Source of the DNA: Desulfuromonas sp.
Lineage (GTDB): Bacteria > Desulfobacterota > Desulfuromonadia > Desulfuromonadales > Geopsychrobacteraceae
Assembly (NCBI GenBank): GCA_002868865.1
Contig: PKUC01000022.1
Location: 1-64,000, forward strand
DNA length: 64,000 nucleotides
Reading direction: 5' to 3'
Below the pieces are notes generated by a model, which was not told where the DNA came from, did not search any database, and worked only from the letters and a program-made list of their open reading frames with translations. The translations under genes and the position numbers were made by a program. The number at the start of each line of letters is the position of its first letter. Within the stretch, counting starts at the first letter, position 1. Shown here piece after piece: positions 1-11,764 of the stretch.

Positions 1-238
1 GTTTCCCTATTCGGCCTTGCTCCGGATGGGGTTTACCGAGCTTCCGACGTCACCGCCGGAACTGGTGAGCTCTTACCTCACCCTTTCACCCTTACCTGCT
101 GCGCGGCAGCAGGCGGTCTCCTCTCTGTGGCACTTTCCCTGGGGTCACCCCCGGTCCCCGTTAGGGACCATCCTGTCCTGCGGAGCCCGGACTTTCCTCC
201 CGTCCGCCCGAAAGCGAACCGGCGATCATCTGTCCTTC
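1..238 (-). ncRNA. rnpB: RNase P RNA component, bacterial type A (3' part cut by window edge)
   Basis: Reverse complement contains GGACGGGAGGAAAGTCCGGGCTCCGCAGGACAGG and later GGTAAGGGTGAAAGGGTGAGGTAAGAGCTCACC, the conserved RNase P core. 5' end approximate. Confidence 0.93.
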
Positions 239-262
239 TTTAACCACAGAATTTAAAATGGA

Positions 263-973
263 TCAGACTTCCGGATCGATATAGAGCAACCGGTTGCAGT
301 GCGGGCAGGTCTGCAGGTCGCTCTGACGATACAGACTGTTGAACTGCTGGGGGGGAAGCTGCATGTTGCACCCCAGGCAGGCCCCGTTGCGGGCCATTGC
401 CACGGCCAGACCAGCGCGCCGTTTGAACAGGTTCTGATACTTGCGCAACAGGCTTGACGGCACATCACCAGCCACCGCGTCGCGCGCGCCCTTACGGGTC
501 GTCAGTTCCTTTTCACTGTCGCTCAGCAGCGCATCCAGCTCACTGCGCCGTGCATCGGCATTCTCGACAAAGGCGCTCAGCTCGGCCTGTTTCTCCTTGC
601 GGTCCCCATCGAGGGTTTCGATCTCCTGCTGTTTATTGAGAACCTGTTCCTCGATCTCCTTATTGGCCTTCTTGGCCAGGTCGATCTCCTTCAGGACAGC
701 GACATACTCCTTCTGGGTCTGAATCTCGGGGAGTCGCGCTTCGACTTTGGTGATATTGTCCTGCTCCTTGAGCAGTTCCTGCTGCAGCTGCGATTCGTCC
801 TTCTGCAGCGTATCCAGATCGAGATCCAACTCCTCGACCATCGCCTCGATCCGCGAAATCTCCTTGTCAAAGCCGACCAGCTCCTGCTGATATCCTGCGC
901 GTGTCGACTCGATCGCAGATACTTCCTGATCGATTTCCTGAAGTTCCCTGAGCAAGTTCATCTTTTCGTGCAC
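263..973 (-). CDS. zinc ribbon domain protein with long coiled coil (C4-type, DUF164-like)
   Basis: 236-aa ORF; coiled-coil N-terminal part and C-terminal CLGCNMQLPP...CPHCNRLLY zinc ribbon. Confidence 0.85.
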   Translation of the reverse strand: MHEKMNLLRELQEIDQEVSAIESTRAGYQQELVGFDKEISRIEAMVEELDLDLDTLQKDESQLQQELLKEQDNITKVEARLPEIQTQKEYVAVLKEIDLAKKANKEIEEQVLNKQQEIETLDGDRKEKQAELSAFVENADARRSELDALLSDSEKELTTRKGARDAVAGDVPSSLLRKYQNLFKRRAGLAVAMARNGACLGCNMQLPPQQFNSLYRQSDLQTCPHCNRLLYIDPEV

Positions 974-1021
974 GTTCCAGCCTCCCGTTTGCGTGTGTTC
1001 ACGTATGTGACCAGTGCTCCG

Positions 1022-2149
1022 TCAGATCAGTTCGAACGGATCCACCTCTGTGTTCATTTCGATAAATTCAACTGGCAGCTGTCGATCATCGGCAGCGACC
1101 TGTAATTTTTTGGCCAACCCCGCGACCATCAGGTGCTCGGTGGCAAAATGTCCCGCGTCGACCAGCAGCATCCCTTCTGAGCGAGCGCGCTGCGCGTCAT
1201 GATATTTGACGTCTCCAGTAACCAAACAATCCGCACCCTGGCGTCGCGCCTCGCCGAACAGCGAAACCCCGCTGCCACCACACACTGCAATCTTCTTCAG
1301 CGGTCGGTCGGTCGGGCCAGCCAGTCGCAGCGCGGAGAGCCCCAGACGTTCTTTGATCTGCGCGCTAAATTCAGCAACCGACACCGGCTGCGGCAGCCAC
1401 CCGATTCGGCCAAGACCAATATCGTGACGTCCATTATTGAGAGGAATCAGGTCGTAGGCCACCTCTTCGTAGGGGTGCGCCTGAATCATCTTGCTGACCG
1501 CTTTGCGCAGCAGGTGCTTTGGCAGGATTGTTTCCAGGCGGACCTCCTCCACCGTCTCGGTCGTACCCGGTTGCCCGATAAAGGGATCGGTCCCGGCACC
1601 AGGACGGAAGCTTCCGGTCCCGGCGACACGGAAGGAACAGCGATCGTAATCACCGACCTGCCCGGCACCGGCGCCGAACAGGGAGTCCAACACCTTTTCT
1701 TCGTGTCCACGAGGGACATAGACCACCAGTTTCAGGAGATCTCCGCCCGCCTGCTCCAGCGGGGTAGCCTGTTGCAGTCCGAGACGTTCGGCCAGCCAGT
1801 CATTCAAACCATCGGCCGCGCGATCCAGGTTGGTGTGAGCACTGACCACCGCGATCCCCTGCTGCACCGCCCGGAACAACACTTGACCAGTTTCATCCAC
1901 AGGGGACAGTCGCTTCAGGGGACGGAAAATCAGCGGGTGATGCGCGATCACCATCTGTGCGCCCATCTGTTCAGCCTGCTGCAGCGCAGCCGCTCCGGGA
2001 TCGAGGCAGACCAGCACCCTGTTCACCGTGGCGCGGCCATCGCCGACCTGCAGGCCGACGTTATCCCAGTCTTCGGCTAGTGCGGGCGGGTAGAGGCCGT
2101 TGATCAGGCCGAGAATATCGTTAACGCGGGTTGTTTTTTTTGCACTCAT
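1022..2149 (-). CDS. Nif3-like dinuclear metal center protein with CutA/PII-like insert
   Basis: Start chosen at MSAKKTTRVNDILGLING; motifs AEDWDNVGLQVGD, MVIAHHPLIF, GDVKYHDA, LVDAGHFATE; central insert LLKLVVYVPRGHEEKV...HPYEEVAYDLIPL. Confidence 0.9.
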   Translation of the reverse strand: MSAKKTTRVNDILGLINGLYPPALAEDWDNVGLQVGDGRATVNRVLVCLDPGAAALQQAEQMGAQMVIAHHPLIFRPLKRLSPVDETGQVLFRAVQQGIAVVSAHTNLDRAADGLNDWLAERLGLQQATPLEQAGGDLLKLVVYVPRGHEEKVLDSLFGAGAGQVGDYDRCSFRVAGTGSFRPGAGTDPFIGQPGTTETVEEVRLETILPKHLLRKAVSKMIQAHPYEEVAYDLIPLNNGRHDIGLGRIGWLPQPVSVAEFSAQIKERLGLSALRLAGPTDRPLKKIAVCGGSGVSLFGEARRQGADCLVTGDVKYHDAQRARSEGMLLVDAGHFATEHLMVAGLAKKLQVAADDRQLPVEFIEMNTEVDPFELI

Positions 2150-2173
2150 GAGAGTTCCGGAGGGCAAAAAGAA

Positions 2174-2202
2174 AGAGTGCATCCGGTTACTCCGGTGCAC
2201 TC
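2174..2202 (-). terminator. strong hairpin followed by T-rich tract on minus strand
   Basis: AGAGTGCA-T-CCGG-TTACT-CCGG-TGCACTCT inverted repeat; minus strand continues TTCTTTTTGCCC just before the Nif3 start. Confidence 0.6.
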
Positions 2203-2457
2203 TCGATTGATCTGGTCTTTCCCCTGGTTTTGTCGGGTGTTCTTTCCGTCCCGGTCCCCCCCCGGGGTTGTTCGTAAACTGCGGCGACAATTCTCGAAGT
2301 TCAAAGCATCCTGCTCACAATATGTACGTTCAAAACAAAAATCCGGCGGTCAGATCCTGAACAGGACCAACCGCGATACAACAGAATTTCAGATCGTATA
2401 ATCCTACTATTTTAATGTCAAGAAATTTGTTGCCAACAGCGTTCAAGCACCTGATCG

Positions 2458-3090
2458 TTAGTTGGGCAGCAGCAGACCCAACAATGGAGCGATATCACCA
2501 ACAAACCCTCTGGCTATCTGTCCGGCCTGACCGGGATCGTCAAACACCGGTACCGCAACCCGGATGAAAGCGGTGTCCCGTCGTCCATGCAGAAAGGCAC
2601 CGACGACCTCCCGCAGCTTGAGGGCATACTCATCGGTGATGACTTCACCGCGGGACAGATACCAGTACAGAAAAATCTCCCGCTGCGGCCCATTCTGATA
2701 AAGCGCCTGGACCAGAGGCATCGGTCCATCGGCGGTCTTCACCGTTACCAGATCGCGCTGCAGTTCGTTCCAGCCGCTGCCCGGCAGACAATGTTTCGGC
2801 GAATGCACCGGGCCGCTGTCCGGACCGCCGTCGTGATAACCGACATACAGCGACACCCGCTGCCCCTGCGCGTCCCGATAGCTGCGCGCCAGATAATCGG
2901 TGGGCCGCAACGTCGCGACAATCGCCGCATCAAACCGCGTGTCCCGGTTCGCCGTCCAGCCGGAAAACGCTTTTGGCAACGAGTTCAGGGGTTGATCCAG
3001 GGGACGGGGCGACAACTCGTGACCATGGACAAACCAGATGGCCACAATCAGCAGACCGCACAGAAGCGCATAACGATAACGCACAATCAT
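2458..3090 (-). CDS. EpsI-family exosortase-associated protein
   Basis: 210 aa; LYVGYHDGGPDSGPVHSPKHCLPGSGW is the EpsI signature; directly follows the exosortase gene. Confidence 0.88.
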   Translation of the reverse strand: MIVRYRYALLCGLLIVAIWFVHGHELSPRPLDQPLNSLPKAFSGWTANRDTRFDAAIVATLRPTDYLARSYRDAQGQRVSLYVGYHDGGPDSGPVHSPKHCLPGSGWNELQRDLVTVKTADGPMPLVQALYQNGPQREIFLYWYLSRGEVITDEYALKLREVVGAFLHGRRDTAFIRVAVPVFDDPGQAGQIARGFVGDIAPLLGLLLPN

Positions 3091-3971
3091 GCGCCAACCC
3101 TCCGCAGCAGAGCACTCACCAGACCGAGCAGGATAAACGCCATCAAAAACACTGCCAATCCTGCGAATTCATGAAAAAAGCCTTCCGCAGCAGCCGCTCC
3201 ATAGTGCTGTGCCAGCAAACCGGTCACAATCACCCGAAACATATTGGAGACGATGGCAATCGGCAACGCCGCAGCAATCACCAGCAGCCGTTGCCACGCC
3301 ACCCGGTGCGACAGAAACGCCAGCGCCACAGCCAGCGCAATCAGAGACAACAGTGAACGCAGACCGCTGCAGGCGTCAGCCACCTCCAGCACCACCTGGG
3401 GAAACTGAATGATGTTCCCCTCGCGCCAGACGATAACGCCCATCAGCTTCAGGCCCAGGACCGAATATTTGGCCACAAGCAACTTCAGTGGAAACGCCAA
3501 CGTGTCATACAGGATGTACGGCAACGGCACCATAAAAAACAGATACCCCACCGGTAGCGACACCTGCCGCAACACCGCCCATCCGAACAGATACAGAACG
3601 GTCCCCGCTAGCAGCATCACCAGCGACGAGCGCATGGTGAACAGCTCCACAGCAGCACTGCCCACAGCCAGTTGGCACAGTGCCAGCAGCACAACTACAA
3701 AACCCCACGCACTCGGTCTGATGCTCACCGAACGCAGCGCATCACGGCTTTGCCACAAAAACCAGCCAGAGATCAGCGGGACAATAAATCCATGCGAATA
3801 GTTGGGATCATCGTTCCACTGTGCCACCATGGGAGGAACAACCGACGCATAGAGTACGCACAGCAGCACCAACACAACAGCCAGTGGCCACAAAATCACA
3901 CGACTTGTAGATGGTTCCTGTAGACTCCTCATAATGTTGCTTATCCATCCATTTTCTTTGAGCCCGCACAT
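3087..3971 (-). CDS. exosortase (multi-pass membrane cysteine protease)
   Basis: Multi-pass protein with catalytic-type motifs ADACSGLRSLLSL, SNMFRVIVTG, FFHEFAGL; start may be internal (MRSLQ, 3932). Confidence 0.9.
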   Translation of the reverse strand: MCGLKENGWISNIMRSLQEPSTSRVILWPLAVVLVLLCVLYASVVPPMVAQWNDDPNYSHGFIVPLISGWFLWQSRDALRSVSIRPSAWGFVVVLLALCQLAVGSAAVELFTMRSSLVMLLAGTVLYLFGWAVLRQVSLPVGYLFFMVPLPYILYDTLAFPLKLLVAKYSVLGLKLMGVIVWREGNIIQFPQVVLEVADACSGLRSLLSLIALAVALAFLSHRVAWQRLLVIAAALPIAIVSNMFRVIVTGLLAQHYGAAAAEGFFHEFAGLAVFLMAFILLGLVSALLRRVGA

Positions 3972-4029
3972 GTCCTAAGAAACCCACGCCCCTCCCGCAA
4001 ATTCTACCACATCCCCTCCAACACACAAA

Positions 4030-4062
4030 AAAAACCAGCAAATCCAAAGATATGCTGGTTTT
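4030..4062 (-). terminator. intrinsic terminator downstream of tRNA
   Basis: Minus strand ACCAGCA-loop-TGCTGGT followed by T run. Confidence 0.75.
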
Positions 4063-4073
4063 TTATTGTTTTA

Positions 4074-4150
4074 TGGTGGGCCCACCAGGACTCGAACCTG
4101 GGACCGACCGGTTATGAGCCGGTGGCTCTAACCAACTGAGCTATAGGCCC
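4074..4150 (-). tRNA. tRNA with CAT anticodon (elongator Met or Ile2; not resolvable by eye)
   Basis: Reverse complement GGGCCTATAGCTCAGTTGGTTAGAGCCACCGGCTCATAACCGGTCGGTCCCAGGTTCGAGTCCTGGTGGGCCCACCA folds as a cloverleaf; anticodon CAT; encoded CCA. Confidence 0.95.
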
Positions 4151-4241
4151 GCGCACCAATCGCGGATAATGGTAAATTTGAAAAACCCTGTCAAGCAGAA
4201 AAACGTCGTCCCCCCACCGCTACACGCTTCTTCTTTAAGGC

Positions 4242-6011
<1,770 letters not shown>

Positions 6012-6063
6012 CACTTCCCCTTTTGGACGGTTCCGTCGCCGGAACGACATACACTCTATCTTT

Positions 6064-7908
6064 TTAGTTTAACTGCTTCTTCTTGTGAGTAAACTCTTGC
6101 ATCAATTCTATCTGTCGATCACCACTTGCAGCAGCGATCAGACTGGGCAGTTCCGCCAGGCGCTGCCGGAGCTGCTCACGTTCCACTGCACGTCGGCAAT
6201 CTTGTAATTGCTTCTCATAGGTCTCGGCAAACGCGTCTGTATCGATCTGCAGCAACTCGGACAGGAGCGGCTGATAAACGTTGTCGAGCGACTTGAGATG
6301 AAACGCTTCCTCTCCGGTGGACACCCCATCGAGACGCTGAAGTATCTGCTCGACAAGGGTCCGCGCCGCGGGACGGACAAAAAACAGCTCGACCCCCTGC
6401 TCGGCCACCTGCCGCCGGGCGTCCGGCACCAGAAGGATCAACCCCAGCAGAGTCTTCTCGGTACGGCCCCAAACCATCTGCGGTTCTGCTTCCGGCTCCG
6501 GCTCCACAAAGCGCTCGTACGGTTCTTCGGGCAGCGGATAATCGTAAGGCTCGGGCGCTACGGCCATTTGCCGGGGCGGTTCGACCGGCGGCGCTGCGAT
6601 TTTTTCCGCATCACGGGCGTTTTGCAGTTTCTGCTGCAGAAGATCGAGGGCAATCCCCGTTTTTTCAGCCAACTGCTTGACGTAAAGGTCCTGCTCCAGC
6701 TCACTCGACAGTGCGGCGAGGGTCCGCAGCACGTCTTCTGCAGCGCGCACCCTGGCCTCGATACTATTATCCGCCGATGCCAGGGACTCGTCCATAAACA
6801 GCTCGAGGGCCGGACGGGCCTGAGCCATCCGCTGCCGAAAAGCATCAACCCCTTCACGCCCCAGAAACGAATCGGGGTCATCCCCTGCGGGGAGATCGAC
6901 GACAACGGCCGGCAGCCCTTCGGCCTGCAGGGTCTCCATAGCGCGGAATGTTGCTTTGCGGCCCGCAGCATCCTGATCGAACAGCAACAGCACCCGCTGC
7001 GCATAGCGCTTGAGGAGTCGGGCATGCTCGGCGGTCAGCGCGGTGCCGCAGGTGGCAACCGCATTGCCAACCCCGGCGCGTTCGAGGCTGAGCTGATCGA
7101 AATAGCCTTCGACGAGGACCGCCTCTCCACTGCGACGCATCGCCTGACGGGCCTGATAGAGGCCGAATAGCACCTTTCCTTTGTGGTAGACCGGCGACTC
7201 CGGTGAGTTGATGTATTTGGGCTTGTCATCGCCCAGAATCCGTCCGCCGAAGGCGACCACCCGCCCGGCCAGATCAAACACCGGAAAGATCAAACGTCGG
7301 CGAAACAGATCGTAATCACTGCGCCCATCCTTGCCGGGCCGGATCAACCCGAGGGCGCGTGCGTCTTCCGGCTGCACACCTTCGTCTCGCAGAAACCCCG
7401 TCAGCTTGTCCCAGCCATCCGGCGCAAAACCGAGCTGATACTCCGTCGCACTGTTCCGGCCGTAACCACGGCGCTTGAGATAGTGTCGCCCTGGCTCTCC
7501 TGCTGGCTCATCCATCAGCAGACGATGAAAATAGGCCGCCGCGACCTCATTGACCCTCAGCAGCCGTTCCTTCGTTTTGATCCGTTGTTCTTCAGCGGGC
7601 GACAGGCTGCGCTCCAGAAGCTCAACACCGCAGCGCTCCGCCAGACGCCGGACCGCATCGGGAAAAGCCAGCCCCTCCATCTTCATCAGAAACGAAAAGG
7701 CATCCCCACCGACACCGCAGCCGAAGCAGTGAAAGAACTGACGGGCCGCATTGACGCTGAACGACGGGCTCTTTTCAGAATGAAACGGGCACAGCCCCGA
7801 ATGATTTGCGCCGCTGCGTTTGAGGGTCACGTAGCTGGACACCAGCGCAACGATATCGGTCCGCTCGCGCACCTCGTGAATCTTGTCGTCAGCGATCTGC
7901 CCGGTCAT
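6064..7908 (-). CDS. dnaG: DNA primase
   Basis: N-terminal zinc motif [14 protein letters not shown]...[43 protein letters not shown]. Confidence 0.97.
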   Translation of the reverse strand: MTGQIADDKIHEVRERTDIVALVSSYVTLKRSGANHSGLCPFHSEKSPSFSVNAARQFFHCFGCGVGGDAFSFLMKMEGLAFPDAVRRLAERCGVELLERSLSPAEEQRIKTKERLLRVNEVAAAYFHRLLMDEPAGEPGRHYLKRRGYGRNSATEYQLGFAPDGWDKLTGFLRDEGVQPEDARALGLIRPGKDGRSDYDLFRRRLIFPVFDLAGRVVAFGGRILGDDKPKYINSPESPVYHKGKVLFGLYQARQAMRRSGEAVLVEGYFDQLSLERAGVGNAVATCGTALTAEHARLLKRYAQRVLLLFDQDAAGRKATFRAMETLQAEGLPAVVVDLPAGDDPDSFLGREGVDAFRQRMAQARPALELFMDESLASADNSIEARVRAAEDVLRTLAALSSELEQDLYVKQLAEKTGIALDLLQQKLQNARDAEKIAAPPVEPPRQMAVAPEPYDYPLPEEPYERFVEPEPEAEPQMVWGRTEKTLLGLILLVPDARRQVAEQGVELFFVRPAARTLVEQILQRLDGVSTGEEAFHLKSLDNVYQPLLSELLQIDTDAFAETYEKQLQDCRRAVEREQLRQRLAELPSLIAAASGDRQIELMQEFTHKKKQLN

Positions 7909-10271
7909 CGTCCTCCCAGTTCAGCAATAGTGACATTCTCCCCACCCTGTTCGGCGGGCGCCGCATAAAACGCGCTGACCGCCCTGTGCCCGGCCAGATA
8001 TTCGCGCACCGTGCGGCGCAGAATCCCTTCACCGCTGCCGTGCACAATTTCGACCTGTGCCAGATTGCCGAGCAGAGCATCATCAATAAATCGTTCGAGG
8101 TTCGACAGAGCATCGTCGGCGCGCTGTCCAACCAGCATCAACCGCTCTCTCAGCAGGCGCTCGGTGGTCGCCACGGGCCGGCTGAGGGTCGCGTTTTTGG
8201 GGCTGGCCGAAGCAAAACGGCGCGGCACAAACTGCTCCAGCGCTTTGAGTGGCTGACGCAGACGCTTGCCAGCAACGCGCAATTCAACATCCTTGCCGAC
8301 GACCTGCTCCACCTGCGCTTCAACACCGAGGGCGGTGACCCGCACAAGCTCACCCTGCTGCAGGTCCTGGGGCACAGGCCCCTGACGTTTGTGGCGGGGC
8401 TGGAACCGCTTGAGCTCCTCACGCAGTTGTTTCAATTCCTGGCGCGGCTCGCCCTGGGGCTGCTGCGAATGCTGCTTGTGCAGATGCTTCAGGCGCTTTT
8501 CGGTGGCCATCAACAGCTGCTGTCCCTGCTGGACGGCTCGTGCCGTGATTTCACGCTTCTGTTTTTTCAGCGCCTGCAACTGTTCATAGCGACGTTGTTG
8601 GTGCCGAGCCGCCGCTTCCCGCTCACGGACCACTTCTTCTAACTCCTGCGCGGCTTGCTGGCGTTGTCGGTTAAGCTGATAAATCAACTCGGCGCTGTCC
8701 TGTGCCCGCTCACCCAGGTATTCTTCCGCGTCACGCAGGACCTGATCGGGCAGGCCGAGTCGACGCGCCGTGTGCAGAGCACTGCTCGCTCCCGGCAATC
8801 CATAGTGCAACCGATAGCGGGGCGCCAGGGTTTCGGGGTCAAAATCGACTGCGGCACTCTCGACGCCGTCCTGACGCTGAGCATAAGCCTTGATCTGTCC
8901 CAGATGTGTGGTCAGCAGGACCTTCGCCCCCTGATTGCGGAGCCGATCGAGAACCGCCAGCGCCAACGCCGCACCTTCCGCAGGATCGGTACCGGTCCCG
9001 GCCTCATCGAGGAGCACCAGCGTGTCCGGACCGGCCACGGCGAGAATTTCACGCATCCGCACCAGATGACCGGAGAAGGTCGACAAGCTGTCAGCGATAC
9101 TCTGCTCGTCACCGATATCGGCAAACAGCTGTGCGAACAGATGCACCCGGCTGTCGGGACGACAGGGAATATGCAGGCCGCAGCGCAGCATCAGCATCAG
9201 CAGGCCGAGGGTTTTCAGCGCCACCGACTTGCCGCCGGTGTTCGGACCACTGATCACCAGCGCCTGATTCGATTCACCCAGCAGTAGATCGATCGGAACC
9301 GCGCGGTCCGGATCAAAACCACCGTCACTGTCCCACATCAACAGCGGGTGCCGCGCCTGACGCAGCTCAATTTCGAATGTCTCGACCAGTTCGGGACAAC
9401 ACCCAGAATAGCTCCGCGCCAAACGGCCGGCGGCAAAACGCAGATCGACACGCGCCAGAACAGCCTGGTTGCCCGCAAGAATCGGCGAAACCTGTCGCAC
9501 CTGATCGGCGAGGATCAGCAGAATGCGGCGTTCTTCGCGATTTTCTTCCCGCTGCAGGGCCTGAATGCGATTATTGCCCTCCAGAATCGCTGCAGGCTCG
9601 ACATAGAGGGTCTGTCCGCTGGATGATTCATCCTGTACAAACCCCTTAATTCGGCCTCGGTAATCCGCCTTAAGCGGCACCACATAGCGGCCGTTACGCA
9701 CCGTCACCAACCGATCTTGAAAGCAAGCCGCGAGCTGATCGTTGGACAGCATCTGCTCCAGCTGCTGTTTAACACGGCTGCGTTGCTGACGCAGGCCTCT
9801 GCGGATCGATGCCAGTTCGGACGACGCGCTGTCGAGCAGCTCGCCACGTTTTCCGATGGCCCGTGACAGGTCCCGGGACAGATCCGGCAGACCGTCCAAC
9901 TGTTGAGACAGCGTTGTCAGGTGGATCAGACCAGGCCGTTGCATCAACCATTGGCGACAGTCTCGCGTCACCGCCAGAGTCGCGGCGATATTCAGAAGCT
10001 GTTCACCGCTTAAAAAGCTGCCGTCGGCCTGCACCTGCGCCAACAACGGTGCCAGATCTCTGTTATCCCCCAGCGACGGGGCGCCGCCGTCATCCAGTGC
10101 GGTAACCGCTTCACCCACCTCTGCGAGCGCCAGCTCGATGGCAGCGCGCTCACCCATCGGTGTCAAGGCTTCTGCGGCCTGATACCCCGGCGGTGACATC
10201 GTCTGTCCAGCCAGATAAGACCGCAACAGAGAAAATTCAAAAAGGTCCAACGTCTCCGGACGACAGAACAT
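7905..10271 (-). CDS. mutS2: endonuclease MutS2
   Basis: Walker A SGPNTGGKSVALK, DEAGTGTDPAEGAALA, C-terminal Smr-like EIVHGSGEGILRRTVREYL. Confidence 0.96.
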   Translation of the reverse strand: MFCRPETLDLFEFSLLRSYLAGQTMSPPGYQAAEALTPMGERAAIELALAEVGEAVTALDDGGAPSLGDNRDLAPLLAQVQADGSFLSGEQLLNIAATLAVTRDCRQWLMQRPGLIHLTTLSQQLDGLPDLSRDLSRAIGKRGELLDSASSELASIRRGLRQQRSRVKQQLEQMLSNDQLAACFQDRLVTVRNGRYVVPLKADYRGRIKGFVQDESSSGQTLYVEPAAILEGNNRIQALQREENREERRILLILADQVRQVSPILAGNQAVLARVDLRFAAGRLARSYSGCCPELVETFEIELRQARHPLLMWDSDGGFDPDRAVPIDLLLGESNQALVISGPNTGGKSVALKTLGLLMLMLRCGLHIPCRPDSRVHLFAQLFADIGDEQSIADSLSTFSGHLVRMREILAVAGPDTLVLLDEAGTGTDPAEGAALALAVLDRLRNQGAKVLLTTHLGQIKAYAQRQDGVESAAVDFDPETLAPRYRLHYGLPGASSALHTARRLGLPDQVLRDAEEYLGERAQDSAELIYQLNRQRQQAAQELEEVVREREAAARHQQRRYEQLQALKKQKREITARAVQQGQQLLMATEKRLKHLHKQHSQQPQGEPRQELKQLREELKRFQPRHKRQGPVPQDLQQGELVRVTALGVEAQVEQVVGKDVELRVAGKRLRQPLKALEQFVPRRFASASPKNATLSRPVATTERLLRERLMLVGQRADDALSNLERFIDDALLGNLAQVEIVHGSGEGILRRTVREYLAGHRAVSAFYAAPAEQGGENVTIAELGGR

Positions 10272-10762
10272 CAGCGCTTCGCCAGATCTCGGCTGGTGGC
10301 AAAAATCGATTGCCCGAGGATCGCAAACGGCGGCGCCAGCTCAGAGCCGCGCACCGCTTTCTGTATACTGCCGGGAACCGCTGCGTTACTTAGCGCGAAT
10401 AAAATCAGCGACAACAGCACCACCCCTTGCAGCACTCCGAACAGCGCACCTGCAACACGATTCACTCCGCCGAGAAACACCAGCTTGAGGAATCGATTCA
10501 AGACATAGCCGAGCACACTGAAAACCAGCATGGTCGCGAGAAAAACAAGTAAAAACGCCAGAGAGACACAGAGTTGAGAAGGCCAGCGAAAAGCATCCAG
10601 AATCCACTGCGCCAACGGCACGTGGAGATAAAAGGCCAGCAGCCCGCCGCACACCAATCCGAGCAGCGAACAAACCTCTTTCAACAGTCCGCGCAGCACC
10701 CCCTTGACGACAAAAAGGCCGAGAATCACCAGAATAAGGATATCGACAAGATTCAAAGCCAC
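10271..10762 (-). CDS. CvpA family membrane protein
   Basis: LNLVDILILVILGLFVVKGVLRGLLKEVCSLLGLV, four predicted TM segments. Confidence 0.88.
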   Translation of the reverse strand: MALNLVDILILVILGLFVVKGVLRGLLKEVCSLLGLVCGGLLAFYLHVPLAQWILDAFRWPSQLCVSLAFLLVFLATMLVFSVLGYVLNRFLKLVFLGGVNRVAGALFGVLQGVVLLSLILFALSNAAVPGSIQKAVRGSELAPPFAILGQSIFATSRDLAKR

Positions 10763-10774
10763 TCCACCGGGTGC

Positions 10775-11221
10775 TCAGCCCGCAAGCATCTCCTTGACCA
10801 ACCGGCTGACCAGCTTGCCGTCGGCAGCCCCCTTCGTCCGCGCCATGACCTGGGGCATCACCTTGCCCATATCGCGCGGAGAGGTCGCACCGGTTTCGGT
10901 CATCACCGTCGCAATCAACTGACGCAACTCATCTTCACTGAGCTGTGCCGGCAGATAGGTCTGCAGTACCGCCAGTTCAGCATCTTCTTTATCGGCCAGC
11001 TCAGGGCGTTGATTTTCACGATACATCTGCGCCGCTTCACGACGCTGCTTGACCTGGGTGCTGATCACGGCGATCACAGCTTCATCGTCCAGCGCCGCCC
11101 CCAATTCGATCTCTTTATTCTTGACCGCACTCCGCAGTTGGCGGATAGTGCCGAGACGCAGGGTCTCCTTGGCCTTCATCGCCTCTTTCATATCCGCAGA
11201 AATCTGCTCCAATAAACTCAT
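10775..11221 (-). CDS. yqeY: GatB/YqeY domain protein
   Basis: 148 aa; MSLLEQISADMKEAMKAKETLRLGTIRQLRSAVKNKEIE...TGATSPRDMGKVMPQVMARTKGAADGKLVSRLVKEML. Confidence 0.93.
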   Translation of the reverse strand: MSLLEQISADMKEAMKAKETLRLGTIRQLRSAVKNKEIELGAALDDEAVIAVISTQVKQRREAAQMYRENQRPELADKEDAELAVLQTYLPAQLSEDELRQLIATVMTETGATSPRDMGKVMPQVMARTKGAADGKLVSRLVKEMLAG

Positions 11222-11344
11222 GTCGCCTCACTTGATCCGGGGGATCCGGCCGCAGCAAAATCACCTTCTTCACATTTAAAACAATTTGTTAGAATACGTG
11301 CGAGACACACGTTACGCAATAAAAATCTTGCTTTTATCAAAAAA

Positions 11345-11375
11345 AAAGAAGGCGCCCGACCGGAACACCTTCTTT
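11345..11375 (-). terminator. intrinsic terminator of his gene cluster
   Basis: AAAGAAGG...CCTTCTTT inverted repeat with T run on minus strand, downstream of hisE. Confidence 0.7.
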
Positions 11376-11410
11376 ACCCTGACAACAGGAGGAGACATCT
11401 ACGCCCTCCG

Positions 11411-11764
11411 CTACTTGTTGCGGCTCGCCTTTTCCTCGATGCCGGACATCCCGAACCGGCGACGCAGCTCAGCGTACACCTGTTCTGGCGGAATATCGTA
11501 GTAACCGAGCAGCACTACCACGTGAAAAAACAGGTCCGCAACCTCATAAACCAGCTCGTCCCTGTCGCCCCCCTTACCGGCGACGGCGGTCTCTGTGGCC
11601 TCTTCTCCGATCTTGCTGAGAATTTTATCCAGTCCCTTGTCGAACAGCGACTTGACGTACGACTGTTCACCGTCAGCCATCGCCTTGCGCTCTAGAACAA
11701 TCTGATAGACCGCCGCTAAAATATCGTCGTTCGCCTTAACCGCATCAACCATAATCTGCTCCAT
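11411..11764 (-). CDS. hisE: phosphoribosyl-ATP pyrophosphohydrolase
   Basis: KSLFDKGLDKILSKIGEEATETAVAGK...DELVYEVADLFFHVVVLL; his cluster context. Confidence 0.95.
   Translation of the reverse strand: MEQIMVDAVKANDDILAAVYQIVLERKAMADGEQSYVKSLFDKGLDKILSKIGEEATETAVAGKGGDRDELVYEVADLFFHVVVLLGYYDIPPEQVYAELRRRFGMSGIEEKASRNK

Noticed and set aside
17-256. 79-aa plus-strand ORF at window start
   Set aside because: Lies opposite RNase P RNA; composition dictated by the structured RNA.
1199-2080. 293-aa plus-strand ORF antisense to the Nif3 gene
   Set aside because: No recognisable domain, opposite to a clear protein-coding gene.
11222-11410. Expected rpsU upstream of yqeY
   Set aside because: Looked for it because rpsU-yqeY linkage is common, but no S21-like frame is present; absence here alone is not notable since rpsU may be elsewhere.
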